The translations under genes were made by a program, and so were the position numbers. Of a stretch of DNA of 64,000 nucleotides, positions 51,535 through 60,971 are shown piece by piece; the first letter of the stretch is position 1, and every line of letters begins with the position of its first letter. This DNA comes from Pseudogemmobacter lacusdianii (GTDB lineage: Bacteria > Pseudomonadota > Alphaproteobacteria > Rhodobacterales > Rhodobacteraceae), in assembly GCF_030848395.1 (NCBI RefSeq), contig NZ_JAVDBT010000008.1, positions 123,199-187,198 of the forward strand, read 5' to 3'. The notes under the pieces were generated by a model. It saw only the letters and a program-made list of their open reading frames with translations. It was not told the origin of the DNA and ran no database searches.

Positions 51535-52185
51535 ATGCCCCCCGAGCTTGATCCCACCATCTTGCTGCGCGCCTATGCGATGGGCATCTTCCCGATGGCC
51601 GAAGCGCGCGACGATCCAGAGATCCATTGGATCGACCCGCGCATGCGCGGCATCTTCCCGCTTGATGGCTTCCACATTTCGCGCTCACTGGCGCGGCTGA
51701 TCCGCCGCTGGCCGGTCGAAGTGCGGGTGAACACCGCCTTCGCTGAGGTGGTCGATGCCTGTGCGGCGCGGGAGGAGACGTGGATCAACCCGCCGATCCG
51801 CAGCGCCTATCTAGAGCTGCACCGGCTTGGCCACGCGCATAGTCTTGAGGTTTGGGACGGCGCAGAGCTTGCGGGTGGGGTCTACGGCGTCACCTTGGGC
51901 GCAGGGTTCTTCGGAGAATCGATGTTTTCGGCCCAAACCGGTGGTTCGAAAGTGGCGCTGGCCTATCTGATCCACCGGCTGCGCGCGGGTGGCTTTCAGC
52001 TTTTCGACACACAGTTTCTGACGCCGCATCTGGCCAGCCTTGGCGCGGTCGAGATCCCGCGGACGCAATACCGCCGCCGTCTGGCCGAAGTCATTGAAAA
52101 AGCTGCGTGCTTTGAGCCCGAGGGTTACTCGGCCTCGGCCTCATCGCTGCTGTCTGGGCTTTCTTCAGCCTCAGGCGGGGCGTAA
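51535..52185 (+). CDS. aat: Leucyl/phenylalanyl-tRNA-protein transferase
   Basis: A 216-residue N-end-rule enzyme: DPTILLRAYAMGIFPMAEA, HWIDPRMRGIFPLDGFH, ETWINPPIRSAYLELHRLG, FGESMFSAQTGGSKVAL and FDTQFLTPHLASLGA. The start is uncertain (51535 or 51496) because neither has a strong ribosome-binding site. The last ~20 residues (Ser/Ala/Gly-rich) overlap the convergent DUF2155 gene by 61 bases. Confidence 0.9.
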   Translation: MPPELDPTILLRAYAMGIFPMAEARDDPEIHWIDPRMRGIFPLDGFHISRSLARLIRRWPVEVRVNTAFAEVVDACAAREETWINPPIRSAYLELHRLGHAHSLEVWDGAELAGGVYGVTLGAGFFGESMFSAQTGGSKVALAYLIHRLRAGGFQLFDTQFLTPHLASLGAVEIPRTQYRRRLAEVIEKAACFEPEGYSASASSLLSGLSSASGGA

Positions 52186-52538
52186 CCCGGCACCACGCAG
52201 CGCAGCAGCCAGACGTCATAACGCGGGTGGTCCATCGCCGAAAGCGCCGGACTTGAGGCCAGCATCCAACCTGAAAAAACCGGCTCCGCTTGACTGGAAT
52301 CGATCACCGTCAAATGCGCCTGCGCATCCGCGGCGGGGTTGTCGGAAGGGTAACGGCAGCTGTCGAGCTGGATCGTCAGGCGGCCGTTTGAGAGGGATTG
52401 GCCGCGCGACAGCTCCATATTCCCGGTTTGACCGGTCAGTTTGTCCAGCCAGCGCAGCACGCCACCGGGCGCGTCAGAGAAGTCTTGCGCCGCAACCGGC
52501 GTCGCCAGCAAGGCGCAGATCAGCGCCAGCCGCTTCAT
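52125..52538 (-). CDS. DUF2155 periplasmic protein
   Basis: A 137-residue secreted protein with signal peptide MKRLALICALLATPVAAQ. The mature part has the family pattern LRWLDKLTGQTGNMELSRGQ, GRLTIQLDSCRYP, VFSGWMLASSPALSAMDHPR and a YDVWLLRC end, followed by an acidic tail. The function is unknown. Its stop lies inside the convergent aat gene, and its start touches the MlaD-like gene. Confidence 0.85.
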   Translation of the reverse strand: MKRLALICALLATPVAAQDFSDAPGGVLRWLDKLTGQTGNMELSRGQSLSNGRLTIQLDSCRYPSDNPAADAQAHLTVIDSSQAEPVFSGWMLASSPALSAMDHPRYDVWLLRCVVPGYAPPEAEESPDSSDEAEAE

Positions 52539-52990
52539 TCCGCAGCATCCCCGCCACCGCCGACGAATTTCATCAGCAGCGAGACCAGCGAGACCGAGCC
52601 TTGCGTGTCTTCAATCTCATCGCCAGGGCCAAGGTTGTCGAGTGCGCCGCCGGGCAGAATTTCGACGAAATTTCCGCCCAGAAGCCCCTCGGAGGAGATC
52701 AAAATGGCGCTGTCTTCCGCCAAAACAATGTCTTTGCGAATCTGGATTACCGCATCGGCGCGGTAGGTCTCGGGGTTCAGGGTCAGCGAGGAGATCGTGC
52801 CGACCTTGATCCCAGCAAGGCGCACGTCCGAACCGGGAGAGATGCCATCGACAGCACGGAAGCTGGCGCGCAGATCATAGCTTTCCGCGCCAGAGCCGAT
52901 GCCTGCCCCTTTGGCCGCATAGACGGCGAAGGCGGCGGCAACGGCCAGCACGGCCGCGCCAGCGGCGATCTCAAGACGCGAGCCGGCCAT
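52535..52990 (-). CDS. mlaD: MlaD-family outer-membrane lipid asymmetry protein
   Basis: A 151-residue protein with an N-terminal membrane anchor (LEIAAGAAVLAVAAAFAVYA) and one MCE domain: FRAVDGISPGSDVRLAGIKV, SEGLLGGNFVEILPGG. It should carry lipids between the membranes with an Mla ABC system encoded elsewhere. Start and stop overlap both neighbours by a few bases. Length is typical. Confidence 0.88.
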   Translation of the reverse strand: MAGSRLEIAAGAAVLAVAAAFAVYAAKGAGIGSGAESYDLRASFRAVDGISPGSDVRLAGIKVGTISSLTLNPETYRADAVIQIRKDIVLAEDSAILISSEGLLGGNFVEILPGGALDNLGPGDEIEDTQGSVSLVSLLMKFVGGGGDAAE

Positions 52991-53364
52991 TATTCAGGCA
53001 CCCATGCCTCATAATCGCGCCGCTCAACCGGCTGGCTGCGACGGATCGAGCCGGCAGGCGCATAGGCAAGTTCCGAGCCCGAGAGGTTCTCAATATGCGG
53101 CTTTTCCCAAGACTTATGGGTCAGCGGCGCCTTGGTCGGCGGCTCATTCCAAGTGTGGTGCAGCCAGCCATGCCATGCAGGCGGCACGCGGCTTGCTTCC
53201 ATCTCGCCTTTGAAAATCACCCAGCGGCGTTTGCCGTCGACGGTGTGGTAATAGATATTGCCCTGATCATCCTCGCCCACCTTCACGCCTTTGCGCGCGG
53301 TGAACACTTGGGTGTTGAGCGTCTGGCTGTTCCACCAGGTCAACAAGCGCTTGAGGAAGTACAT
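52990..53364 (-). CDS. NDUFA12-family complex I-associated protein
   Basis: A 124-residue protein: [65 protein letters not shown]. The family belongs to mitochondrial complex I (subunit NDUFA12/B17.2) and its alphaproteobacterial counterparts. GGAGG precedes ATG 53364. It heads a short operon with mlaD and DUF2155. Confidence 0.88.
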   Translation of the reverse strand: MYFLKRLLTWWNSQTLNTQVFTARKGVKVGEDDQGNIYYHTVDGKRRWVIFKGEMEASRVPPAWHGWLHHTWNEPPTKAPLTHKSWEKPHIENLSGSELAYAPAGSIRRSQPVERRDYEAWVPE

Positions 53365-53484
53365 ATCGGGGCCTCCATTCGACAGGCTCGGTATGGCCGA
53401 TTGCGGCGGCAAGGTCTAGGGGGCGCGAAGGGCCGTGGCGGCAAAGCGCAGGGTTTTCCGATGAAGGCGTGCATCTGACAGGGC

Positions 53485-53868
53485 TTAGCCGCCGAGATAG
53501 GCCGTCACCTCGATCTCAATCTTATGGCGCGGATCGATCAGTCCCGCTTCGATCATCATCGCCGCCGGGGGATTGGCGCCGAAGGTCTGGGACAGAAGCG
53601 GCCAACAAGCCTCAAACTCGCTCCGGTCGGGCAGCACATAGGTGACGCGCACGACATCGGCAAAGCTGGCCCCTGCCCGGCTGAGCGCCTCGCCAATGAT
53701 CTCAAGCGCCAAAGCGCATTGATCTGTCACGCTTTCGGGGATCGCGCCGGTGGCGTGATCGGTCCCCGTGGTGCCCGAGACATGCACCCATCCCCCCGCC
53801 ACCACGGCACGGGCATAACCGATCTTATCTTCCCAAGTGGAGCCTGTGGTGATGCGCTGAATGCTCAT
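53485..53868 (-). CDS. RidA family deaminase-like protein
   Basis: A 127-residue protein of the YjgF/RidA fold. Conserved parts are [19 protein letters not shown], then [20 protein letters not shown] and the C-terminal [12 protein letters not shown]. Homologues hydrolyse reactive enamine/imine intermediates, but some lack that activity; I cannot tell which applies. Single gene downstream of the clpX terminator. Confidence 0.85.
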   Translation of the reverse strand: MSIQRITTGSTWEDKIGYARAVVAGGWVHVSGTTGTDHATGAIPESVTDQCALALEIIGEALSRAGASFADVVRVTYVLPDRSEFEACWPLLSQTFGANPPAAMMIEAGLIDPRHKIEIEVTAYLGG

Positions 53869-53877
53869 TCGTCCCTC

Positions 53878-53907
53878 AAAAGCAAAACGCCGCCCCGAGG
53901 GGCGGCG
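53878..53907 (-). terminator. Intrinsic terminator after clpX
   Basis: CGCCGCCCC pairs with GGGGCGGCG, two-base loop, followed leftward by TTTTGCTTTT. Confidence 0.85.
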
Positions 53908-53925
53908 CTTGTCAGAATTTCAAGA

Positions 53926-55191
53926 TCAGCCTGCGGCCGAGGTCTCTTTCTTCTTCGGTTCTGAATGCACCAGCAACGGCTTAGCCCCGGCATTCACCGA
54001 TTCCTCATTCACCACCACTTCCGAGACATCCTCCATGCCCGGCAGCTCAAACATGGTATCCAAGAGGATATCTTCCATGATCGAGCGCAAGCCGCGCGCG
54101 CCGGTTTTGCGCTTGATGGCGCGTTTGGCGATGGCGGAAAGCGCATCGGGCGTGAAGACCAGCTTCACCTGTTCGATATCGAAAAGGCGCTGGTATTGCT
54201 TGACCAAAGCGTTCTTCGGCTCGGTCAGGATGGTGACCAAAGCGGCCTCATCCAGATCTTCCAGCGTGGCGATGACCGGCAGACGGCCAACGAATTCTGG
54301 GATCAAGCCGTATTTCAGCAGATCTTCTGGCTCAAGCTCACGGAAGAGCTCGCCCACGCCGCGCTCATCCGGGCCTTTGACCGAAGCACCGAAGCCGATG
54401 CCCGAGCCTTTGCCACGCTGCGCGATGATCTTCTCAAGCCCGGCAAAAGCGCCGCCGCAGATGAAGAGGATATTCGTGGTATCCACTTGCAGGAATTCCT
54501 GCTGCGGATGCTTGCGGCCCCCTTGCGGCGGCACGGAAGCCACGGTGCCTTCCATGATCTTCAACAGCGCTTGCTGCACACCCTCGCCCGAGACATCGCG
54601 GGTGATCGAGGGGTTGTCAGACTTGCGGGTGATCTTATCGACCTCGTCGATATAGACGATGCCGCGCTGCGCCCGTTCGACATTATATTCAGAGGCTTGC
54701 AAGAGCTTGAGAATGATATTCTCAACATCCTCACCCACGTAACCTGCTTCGGTCAGCGTGGTTGCATCGGCCATGGTGAAGGGCACATCCAAGATCCGCG
54801 CCAGCGTCTGCGCCAGCAGCGTCTTGCCGGTCCCGGTCGGGCCGATCAGCAGGATGTTGGACTTCGCCAGCTCAATATCCTGTTTCGAGGAATGGTTGAG
54901 CCGCTTGTAATGGTTGTGCACCGCGACCGAGAGCACGCGCTTGGCATGGATCTGGCCGATCACATAATCGTCCAGAACCTTGCAGATTTCGCGCGGCGTC
55001 GGCACGCCATCGGTGGACTTCAACCCCGAGGTCTTGGTCTCTTCGCGGATGATATCCATGCACAGCTCAACGCATTCATCGCAGATGAACACGGTCGGGC
55101 CTGCAATCAACTTGCGGACCTCATGCTGGCTCTTGCCGCAGAAAGAACAATAGAGGGTGTTCTTGCTGTCACTGCCGGAGTTCGTCGCCAT
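53926..55191 (-). CDS. clpX: ClpX ATPase subunit of Clp protease
   Basis: A 421-residue AAA+ unfoldase. The N-terminal zinc domain has CSFCGKSQ and [10 protein letters not shown]. Walker A is [12 protein letters not shown], Walker B is [10 protein letters not shown], with the pore loop and sensor regions intact (ETVARRGIV-type region replaced by [27 protein letters not shown] end). AAAGGG precedes ATG 55191. It lies beside clpP with its own terminator. Confidence 0.96.
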   Translation of the reverse strand: MATNSGSDSKNTLYCSFCGKSQHEVRKLIAGPTVFICDECVELCMDIIREETKTSGLKSTDGVPTPREICKVLDDYVIGQIHAKRVLSVAVHNHYKRLNHSSKQDIELAKSNILLIGPTGTGKTLLAQTLARILDVPFTMADATTLTEAGYVGEDVENIILKLLQASEYNVERAQRGIVYIDEVDKITRKSDNPSITRDVSGEGVQQALLKIMEGTVASVPPQGGRKHPQQEFLQVDTTNILFICGGAFAGLEKIIAQRGKGSGIGFGASVKGPDERGVGELFRELEPEDLLKYGLIPEFVGRLPVIATLEDLDEAALVTILTEPKNALVKQYQRLFDIEQVKLVFTPDALSAIAKRAIKRKTGARGLRSIMEDILLDTMFELPGMEDVSEVVVNEESVNAGAKPLLVHSEPKKKETSAAG

Positions 55192-55271
55192 CCGTTTCCC
55201 TTTGTGCTGCACGCCAGTTGCGGCGCACCGTTTTGGGCAAGTCTAGGCCAAGGCCCACCCTACCACAATGC

Positions 55272-55307
55272 GAAAACGCCCCCCACCAAAGCGGCCCGGC
55301 GGGGGGC
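55272..55307 (-). terminator. Intrinsic terminator after clpP
   Basis: GCCCCCCGCC pairs with GGTGGGGGGC around a ten-base loop, followed leftward by GTTTTC. Confidence 0.75.
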
Positions 55308-55313
55308 AAACTC

Positions 55314-55946
55314 TTACGACGCGGCAGCGTCCGATTTGCCGCGATTGGACAGGATCTCGTCGATCAGACCCCATTCCTTGGCATCTTCTGCCGACATGAA
55401 ATTGTCGCGCTCAAGTGCCGCTTCGACCGTTTCATAGGTGTTGCCGGTGTGCTTGACATAGATCTCATTCAAGCGGCGCTTCAGCTTTTCGGTCTCGCGC
55501 GCATGGATCATGATATCCGTGGCTTGGCCTTGGTAGCCGCCCGAGGGCTGGTGCACCATCACGCGGCTGTTGGGCAGCGAGAAGCGCATCCCCTTCTCGC
55601 CCGCGGTCAACAGAAGCGAGCCCATCGAGGCGGCTTGGCCGATCACCAAAGTCGAAACCTTGGGTTTGATATATTGCATGGTGTCATAGATCGACAGGCC
55701 CGAGGTGACGACGCCACCCGGGCTGTTGATATACATGCTGATTTCCTTTTGCGGGTTTTCCGCTTCAAGGAACAACAATTGGGCGCAGATCAGGCTGGAC
55801 ATGCCGTCATGGACGGGACCGGAGAGGAAAATGATCCGCTCCTTCAGCATACGCGAGAAGATGTCATAGGCCCGTTCGCCGCGGCTCGTTTGCTCAACGA
55901 CCATCGGGACGAGGGTATTCATATAGTGGTCGATCGGATCACGCAT
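55314..55946 (-). CDS. clpP: ClpP serine protease
   Basis: A 210-residue peptidase with the catalytic triad S107 ([11 protein letters not shown]), H132 ([12 protein letters not shown]) and D181 ([11 protein letters not shown]). It forms the chamber that degrades proteins delivered by ClpX. Its terminator separates it from clpX, so clpX may be transcribed from its own promoter. Confidence 0.96.
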   Translation of the reverse strand: MRDPIDHYMNTLVPMVVEQTSRGERAYDIFSRMLKERIIFLSGPVHDGMSSLICAQLLFLEAENPQKEISMYINSPGGVVTSGLSIYDTMQYIKPKVSTLVIGQAASMGSLLLTAGEKGMRFSLPNSRVMVHQPSGGYQGQATDIMIHARETEKLKRRLNEIYVKHTGNTYETVEAALERDNFMSAEDAKEWGLIDEILSNRGKSDAAAS

Positions 55947-56222
55947 ATCAGGGCTGCCTCATCTTTCGCACTCAGGGTTATCGGCGGAGAGTTTCCAGAG
56001 TCTTAGTGTCGCGTGACCGCAGCCGCAAGGGCGGGCGGCGTTTGGGCTATGCAGAGCAGCCGGCACAGATTGTGGCGCCAAAACCCTGCCAAAAAATGAA
56101 GCACCACGTCACAACACCAAAGCCACGGCGCAAAATCGCCGCGAAGGAGGTAAGATTGGCGCTGACCGCGCTCTGTGCAAGGGGCAATCAGCGCCCGCGA
56201 TCAGCGCCTAACTCGGTCACAC
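55947..56222. other. Intergenic region upstream of clpP
   Basis: No gene or clear promoter was found; it contains only mixed-composition sequence between the convergent-side kinase and clpP leader. Confidence 0.5.
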
Positions 56223-57554
56223 TCAGCTTGCGCCGCGCCGGGCCAACACCAACTCGGCCCGCAAACCGCCCAAGCTCTCGCTGTCGCCAAGGTAAAGCCC
56301 GCCGCCATGGCTGCGCGCCACATCGGCCGCGATTGAGAGGCCCAAGCCCACTCCGCCACCGCGATTTGGATCGCGCTCAGAGTTGAGCCGGGTGAAGGGG
56401 CGCATCGCCTCTTCACGGCGGTCGGCCGGGATGCCAGGACCGTCATCTTCAACCGTGATGCGCAAAGACCGATCCGAGGCTTGCAAGCGCAACTCGGCTT
56501 GGCGCCCGTAACGCAAGGCATTGCCAAGCAAATTCTCAACCGCCCGCGTCACGGCTTGCGGGCGCAACCGCACCAAAGCCACTCCGGGTGCGGGCCGCGA
56601 GAACTCCACCTTGGCCCCGCCCCGACGGGCATCCTCGACCACACGTTCGATCAGATCACCGGCGTCCACTTCGACCATATCCTCCATTGCATCGCCGCGC
56701 GCGAAGGAGAGAAACTCATCCACCATCCGCTCCATCTGCGCCACATCATCGATCAGCGCTTGGGTCTCATCATCTTCGGGCAGCATCGATAGCCCCAGCC
56801 GCAGCCGCGTCAGAGGCGTGCGCAAATCATGGCTGACACCGGACAAAAGCAAAGTGCGCTGCTCAATCTGCCGCTCGATCCGCGCGCGCATGTCAATAAA
56901 GGCGGCGCCGGCCGCCCGCACCTCTAAAGCGCCACGCGGTTTATAGGGGATGCGATCGCCACGCCCGAAGGCCTCGGCCGCGCGGGCAAGCCGGGTGATC
57001 GGCCGCAACTGATTGCGCAGGAAAAGATAAGCGATCAACGTCATCAGGATTGAGGTGAAGATCATCAACACCAAAAGCTGGTGCGGGTTCGATGCCCCCA
57101 TCCGCCGCCGAGACACATCGGCCTGCAAAGGCCCATGCAAGGTGTCAAAGGTCAGCCGGGTTAGCCGCTCAGGGTCCGTCACATCTGCGGCCTTCAAATT
57201 GGGCAAAGCCGCATGCAAAGTGGTGATCACCACCCTCCCGGTCAGATCATACCAATCCACCTGATCGCTCACCGGCGCCGCCGCGCTTGGCGGATAGCTC
57301 AAGTCAATCTCCAGCGGCCCAGCGGCGGCCCTTGCCCGCTCGATCGCGGCCTCGGGTGTGCTGCCTTGGTCAAAGGCCAAAAGCACCAGATTAAGATCCA
57401 AAGCCACGCCTTGGGTCATCTGCCGGGTCACGCCTTCGTAATGGCGTTGAATGAAGGCCGTGGACACCACCAACTGAATGGTGACGATGGGCAGGATCAA
57501 GATGAGGGCGGCGCGGCCATAAATTCCGCGCGGAAGCAGACGTTTGAACACCAT
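56223..57554 (-). CDS. EnvZ-like sensor histidine kinase
   Basis: A 443-residue kinase: N-terminal membrane span, a periplasmic domain of about 120 residues, second span near 165-185, a HAMP region (LARAAEAFGRGDRIPYKPRG), H-box LLSGVSHDLRTPLTRLRLGL, N-box AVENLLGNALRYGRQAE, DDGPGIP and GVGLGLSI. No response regulator is adjacent on this strand; the next gene leftward belongs to the clp locus and the one rightward is divergent, so its partner is elsewhere. Confidence 0.88.
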   Translation of the reverse strand: MVFKRLLPRGIYGRAALILILPIVTIQLVVSTAFIQRHYEGVTRQMTQGVALDLNLVLLAFDQGSTPEAAIERARAAAGPLEIDLSYPPSAAAPVSDQVDWYDLTGRVVITTLHAALPNLKAADVTDPERLTRLTFDTLHGPLQADVSRRRMGASNPHQLLVLMIFTSILMTLIAYLFLRNQLRPITRLARAAEAFGRGDRIPYKPRGALEVRAAGAAFIDMRARIERQIEQRTLLLSGVSHDLRTPLTRLRLGLSMLPEDDETQALIDDVAQMERMVDEFLSFARGDAMEDMVEVDAGDLIERVVEDARRGGAKVEFSRPAPGVALVRLRPQAVTRAVENLLGNALRYGRQAELRLQASDRSLRITVEDDGPGIPADRREEAMRPFTRLNSERDPNRGGGVGLGLSIAADVARSHGGGLYLGDSESLGGLRAELVLARRGAS

Positions 57555-57569
57555 GCGGGAAGGCTAGCG

Positions 57570-58475
57570 ATGAGCGGAGCGATTGAAAAGTCTATGCCGG
57601 AGCTTGGCCCCCTTCCCGGTCGGCTCCGGCGGGTTCTGGCGCAAAACCCCTCGCCGATGACCGGCCCCGGCACCTGGACCGAGATCATCGGCAGCGGCGA
57701 GGTCGCCGTGATTGACCCCGGTCCGGGTCTCGAGAGCCACCTCGCGGCGATTCTCGCGACCTTGGATCCGGGAGAGCGCGTCACCGCGATTCTCGTCACC
57801 CATGCCCACCGCGACCATTCCGAACTGGCACCGGCATTGGCCCGCGCCACCGGCGCACCGATTCTGGCCTATGGCACCGCAACCGACGGGCGCAGCCCTG
57901 CCATGCAGCGGCTGGTCGCGGCGGGGATGAATGGCGGCGGTGAAGGGTTGGATCTCAGCTTCACTCCCGATCGACTTTTGCGCCACGGCGAAAGAATCTC
58001 CGGTTCGGATTGGAGCCTGCAGGCGCTGCACACCCCCGGCCATCTTGGGTCACACCTGTGCTTCGCATGGGAGGATGTGCTCTTTTGCGGCGATCATGTG
58101 ATGGCTTGGGCGCCAAGTCTCGTCTCGCCCCCCGACGGCGATATGGGTGCCTATATGGAATCACTCGCCAAGCTTGCAGCCCAGAACTGGCGCCTGCTGC
58201 TGCCCGCGCATGGCGATCCGATATTTGAACCTGCCGCACGGCTGGCCGAGCTCACCGCCCACCGCCGCGTCCGTGAGGCGCAGATCCTTGGCACCCTAGG
58301 TGCCGAGCCCATCTGCCTCGAGGTGCTGACAGCCCGCATTTACAGCGATATCGGACCAGAATTGCTGCCCGCAGCGCAAAGATCAGCACTTTCCCATCTT
58401 CTTGATCTTGCAGAAAGAAAGCTGGTTTGGGCCGATCCGAGCCCCTCTCCAGAGGCCCTTTGGAAAAGAGTTTGA
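57570..58475 (+). CDS. MBL-fold metallo-hydrolase
   Basis: A 301-residue LACTB2-like enzyme. The metal motif is VTHAHRDHSELAPA, followed by HTPGHLGSHLCF, FCGDHVM and a C-terminal winged helix-like part. The start at ATG 57570 (GGGAAGG upstream) lies 15 bases from the divergent kinase start, so a longer upstream frame is impossible without overlap. Substrate is unknown. Confidence 0.85.
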   Translation: MSGAIEKSMPELGPLPGRLRRVLAQNPSPMTGPGTWTEIIGSGEVAVIDPGPGLESHLAAILATLDPGERVTAILVTHAHRDHSELAPALARATGAPILAYGTATDGRSPAMQRLVAAGMNGGGEGLDLSFTPDRLLRHGERISGSDWSLQALHTPGHLGSHLCFAWEDVLFCGDHVMAWAPSLVSPPDGDMGAYMESLAKLAAQNWRLLLPAHGDPIFEPAARLAELTAHRRVREAQILGTLGAEPICLEVLTARIYSDIGPELLPAAQRSALSHLLDLAERKLVWADPSPSPEALWKRV

Positions 58476-58544
58476 AAAAGCCGTCATATTTCCGCTTTTG
58501 CCCCTTGCCGCCCCCGAACACCCTCGCTATACACCCCCTCGTGT

Positions 58545-58619
58545 TCCGGCGTAGCTCAGCGGTAGAGCAGTTGACTGTTAATCAATTGGTCGTAGGTTCG
58601 ATCCCTACCGCCGGAGCCA
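58545..58619 (+). tRNA. tRNA-Asn(GUU)
   Basis: Complete cloverleaf: TCCGGCG acceptor paired with CGCCGGA, D-arm, anticodon GTT in CTGTTAATC, T-arm, discriminator G and encoded CCA. Its 3' end leads straight into the second integrase region. Confidence 0.95.
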
Positions 58620-58649
58620 AAATCATCTAACATTCTGATGAATTTGGTA

Positions 58650-58672
58650 TTTTCGCGTAAATAGCGCGAAAA
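58650..58672. repeat. Inverted repeat in front of the island integrase
   Basis: TTTTCGCG and CGCGAAAA, perfect 8-bp arms, 7-base loop. Confidence 0.7.
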
Positions 58673-58678
58673 CCATGT

Positions 58679-58700
58679 GAGTGTGATACGTATCACACTC
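58679..58700. promoter_or_regulatory. Perfect 22-bp palindrome before the island integrase
   Basis: Half-sites GAGTGTGATAC and GTATCACACTC are exact complements. It lies 48 bases upstream of the integrase start and looks like a dimer-binding operator. Confidence 0.75.
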
Positions 58701-58748
58701 GGAAGAGATGCCGATAATCGGATTTGCCCTGTCCATTAAGGGTATCCT

Positions 58749-60698
58749 ATGACTTTCCAGTCGCATCTTTACCGCCGTGGCGCGTCCTATGTCTGGCGTC
58801 GCCGCACCCCTGCCCGCGCTGGTGGCAGGATCCTTCAAATCAGCCTTCGGACGAATGAACCGTTGATTGCACGACGCCGTGCTGCAATCGTAACGGTCGA
58901 AAGCAACAACCTGTTCGATGCCATGTCCGTCCAAGGCCTGACCGTCGCTGAAGCCCGCACGTTCCTCGAGTTCATCATTGAACGCGAGCAAAAGAAGATT
59001 GCGATCTTCCGCGCCGACGTGCGCCACAGGGGCGATTCTGAAAGCAATCAGGCGCAGGATTGGGCCATGGGCACCGCTCTACGCATGATCGCCCAGCATG
59101 GACGGGGTGCCGCACCCTTGACTGAAGCCCAAGCCGAGGCCCTGCATATCGAAGGCCGGAGCCAGGTTGAAATTGCACTGCTTCGCGAGAACCTTGAGAA
59201 CAACGTCTCGCTCGCCACCAGCACCCCGAAGGATAGGCATGGCAGCCAGATCCTCGATCAACTCCAGACTTCCATCGGCCGCCAAGACATTGGTGCAGCT
59301 GACTTTCTTATTGCGAGGAATAAATATATCCAAGGTCGAGCGGCGGCTTATATTCAAACAGCCAAGGACACGACCGTCGGTTTTGACGAAGCCCTACAGA
59401 TTGCGGAGGCCCTCGCGAGCCCTGGCGCAGCTCCACAACCGCAGAGCACGCAGCCTGCTGATCAAGCAGAACCAGTGGCCGCCTATTCGCCCGCTTGGGA
59501 AGACCTCATCGCGAGATTTGAGGCACAGCAGCGCAAGGCCGAGGTCAAGGCACTGAGCATCGATCAGCAGGTCAGAATTTTCCGTCTGTTCGCCGAAGCG
59601 ACGGGCATCAGCGATCTCCGCGACATCCGTCAGGTTCATCTGGCGAAGTTCGTCGACCTGCTGAATGCCCTGCCAAAGACCTATCGCAAATCGAGCGCAG
59701 AGCAATCGATGTCGCTGCCCCAGATCCTCAAGAGGGCTAAGAAGCTCCCGCCTGAAGAGGTCGGCCTGGCTCCTTCGACCATCAAGCGGAACCTCGGCTA
59801 TCTGGCGCTGATCTTCCGCAAGGCAATCAGCGAGGGCTACCGAGACCTCGCGACCCTCGACACCAAGAGCCTCAAGCCCCGCGAGACGAAGCGCGCGCGG
59901 GACAAGCGGCCAGCGCTGCAATCTGATGATATCCTCGCCCTTTTCGAGCACCCGATCTGGCGGGGGAATCTGCGGGGCAAAAAGTGGCAGGAGCCCGGCC
60001 CGACGGTCGAGGGCGACGGACTTTACTGGCTGCCGCTGATCGCAGCATTCACCGGCGCGCGACGTGCAGAAATCGGCGGCCTTTCCCCCCATGATATTGG
60101 CCTGAAGTTCGGCATCCCCTTTATCCACTTCGCTCCCAATAAGGTCAGGGGCGTTAAGAACCTCGCCTCCCCCCGAATGATCGCGATGCACCCGCAATTG
60201 GTAGAGCTGGGCCTCCTGGACCGTTCAGCCAAGCTGCGCGAAGCAGGCGCTGATATGCTGTTCCCCGATTTGCGGATGCCGACCGAGGATAAGATCGGCG
60301 AGAAAATCGACTATAAATTCCGCCGCGCCCTCACGAAGCAATTGGTCGAGGGACGAAATAAGAAAAGCTTCCACAGCTTCCGACATTACGTGAACGGCCG
60401 CCTTCAGAAAGCAGGGATCGCGAAAGAGCTCCGCCTAGATATCATGGGACATGCTGGCGAGGATACGAACAGCGAAGTCTACACCCAGTCGATTGACCTG
60501 ATTACCGCGAACGAGATCATCGCCCTCCTGCCAAGAATCGAGGGCGTTCTGCCCCCGAACAGCCATCGTCAAAGCGGATTTGACAAGCGTGATCTGTTTT
60601 CGGAGCACGGGCTGCGGCCGATCCAAGTAAAGCGCGATGCACAGCCCGCGCAGGCCACAGGGCCACGTCGCGGTCGCCCTCGTAAAGTGCGGGCATGA
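58749..60698 (+). CDS. int: Tyrosine integrase with DUF6538-type N-terminus
   Basis: A 649-residue recombinase. The N-terminal 60 residues (YRRGASYVWRRRTPARAGG) match DUF6538, followed by a long helical arm/core-binding region. Catalytic residues: R438 (TGARRAEIGGL), H542 and R545 (FHSFRHYV), H568 (MGHAGED) and nucleophile Y578 (SEVYTQ). All are present, so it should be active. It is larger than the prophage integrase and ends with a basic tail. Confidence 0.93.
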   Translation: MTFQSHLYRRGASYVWRRRTPARAGGRILQISLRTNEPLIARRRAAIVTVESNNLFDAMSVQGLTVAEARTFLEFIIEREQKKIAIFRADVRHRGDSESNQAQDWAMGTALRMIAQHGRGAAPLTEAQAEALHIEGRSQVEIALLRENLENNVSLATSTPKDRHGSQILDQLQTSIGRQDIGAADFLIARNKYIQGRAAAYIQTAKDTTVGFDEALQIAEALASPGAAPQPQSTQPADQAEPVAAYSPAWEDLIARFEAQQRKAEVKALSIDQQVRIFRLFAEATGISDLRDIRQVHLAKFVDLLNALPKTYRKSSAEQSMSLPQILKRAKKLPPEEVGLAPSTIKRNLGYLALIFRKAISEGYRDLATLDTKSLKPRETKRARDKRPALQSDDILALFEHPIWRGNLRGKKWQEPGPTVEGDGLYWLPLIAAFTGARRAEIGGLSPHDIGLKFGIPFIHFAPNKVRGVKNLASPRMIAMHPQLVELGLLDRSAKLREAGADMLFPDLRMPTEDKIGEKIDYKFRRALTKQLVEGRNKKSFHSFRHYVNGRLQKAGIAKELRLDIMGHAGEDTNSEVYTQSIDLITANEIIALLPRIEGVLPPNSHRQSGFDKRDLFSEHGLRPIQVKRDAQPAQATGPRRGRPRKVRA

Positions 60699-60971
60699 GC
60701 TCTGCACATGAGGAGAGGCAAGACAGCGCTACCGCCAACCTAACGTGGTCAAAGCCTAGGTGATGTGAAGCGCCCAACCAAGGTCTTCACGCGGCTTGAT
60801 CATCGAAACCGTCTCATCCTGACAAAGTGGAAACGCTGCATCCAGCCGCCCCTCACGTCGATGCGGATGAATGCCATCTGGACGATGGGAAGCCTGCCGC
60901 CATTGAGAAAGCTCATGGTCCGCGCCATATTAATTAAAGAATTTTTTGATTTGAAGTTTGAGACCTCTTGA
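60699..60971. other. Gap between integrase and helicase
   Basis: A GTG-started 68-codon frame (60765-60971) ends exactly at the helicase start, but its composition is not convincingly coding. Otherwise an A/T-rich segment near 60929-60960 may hold the helicase promoter. Confidence 0.4.
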
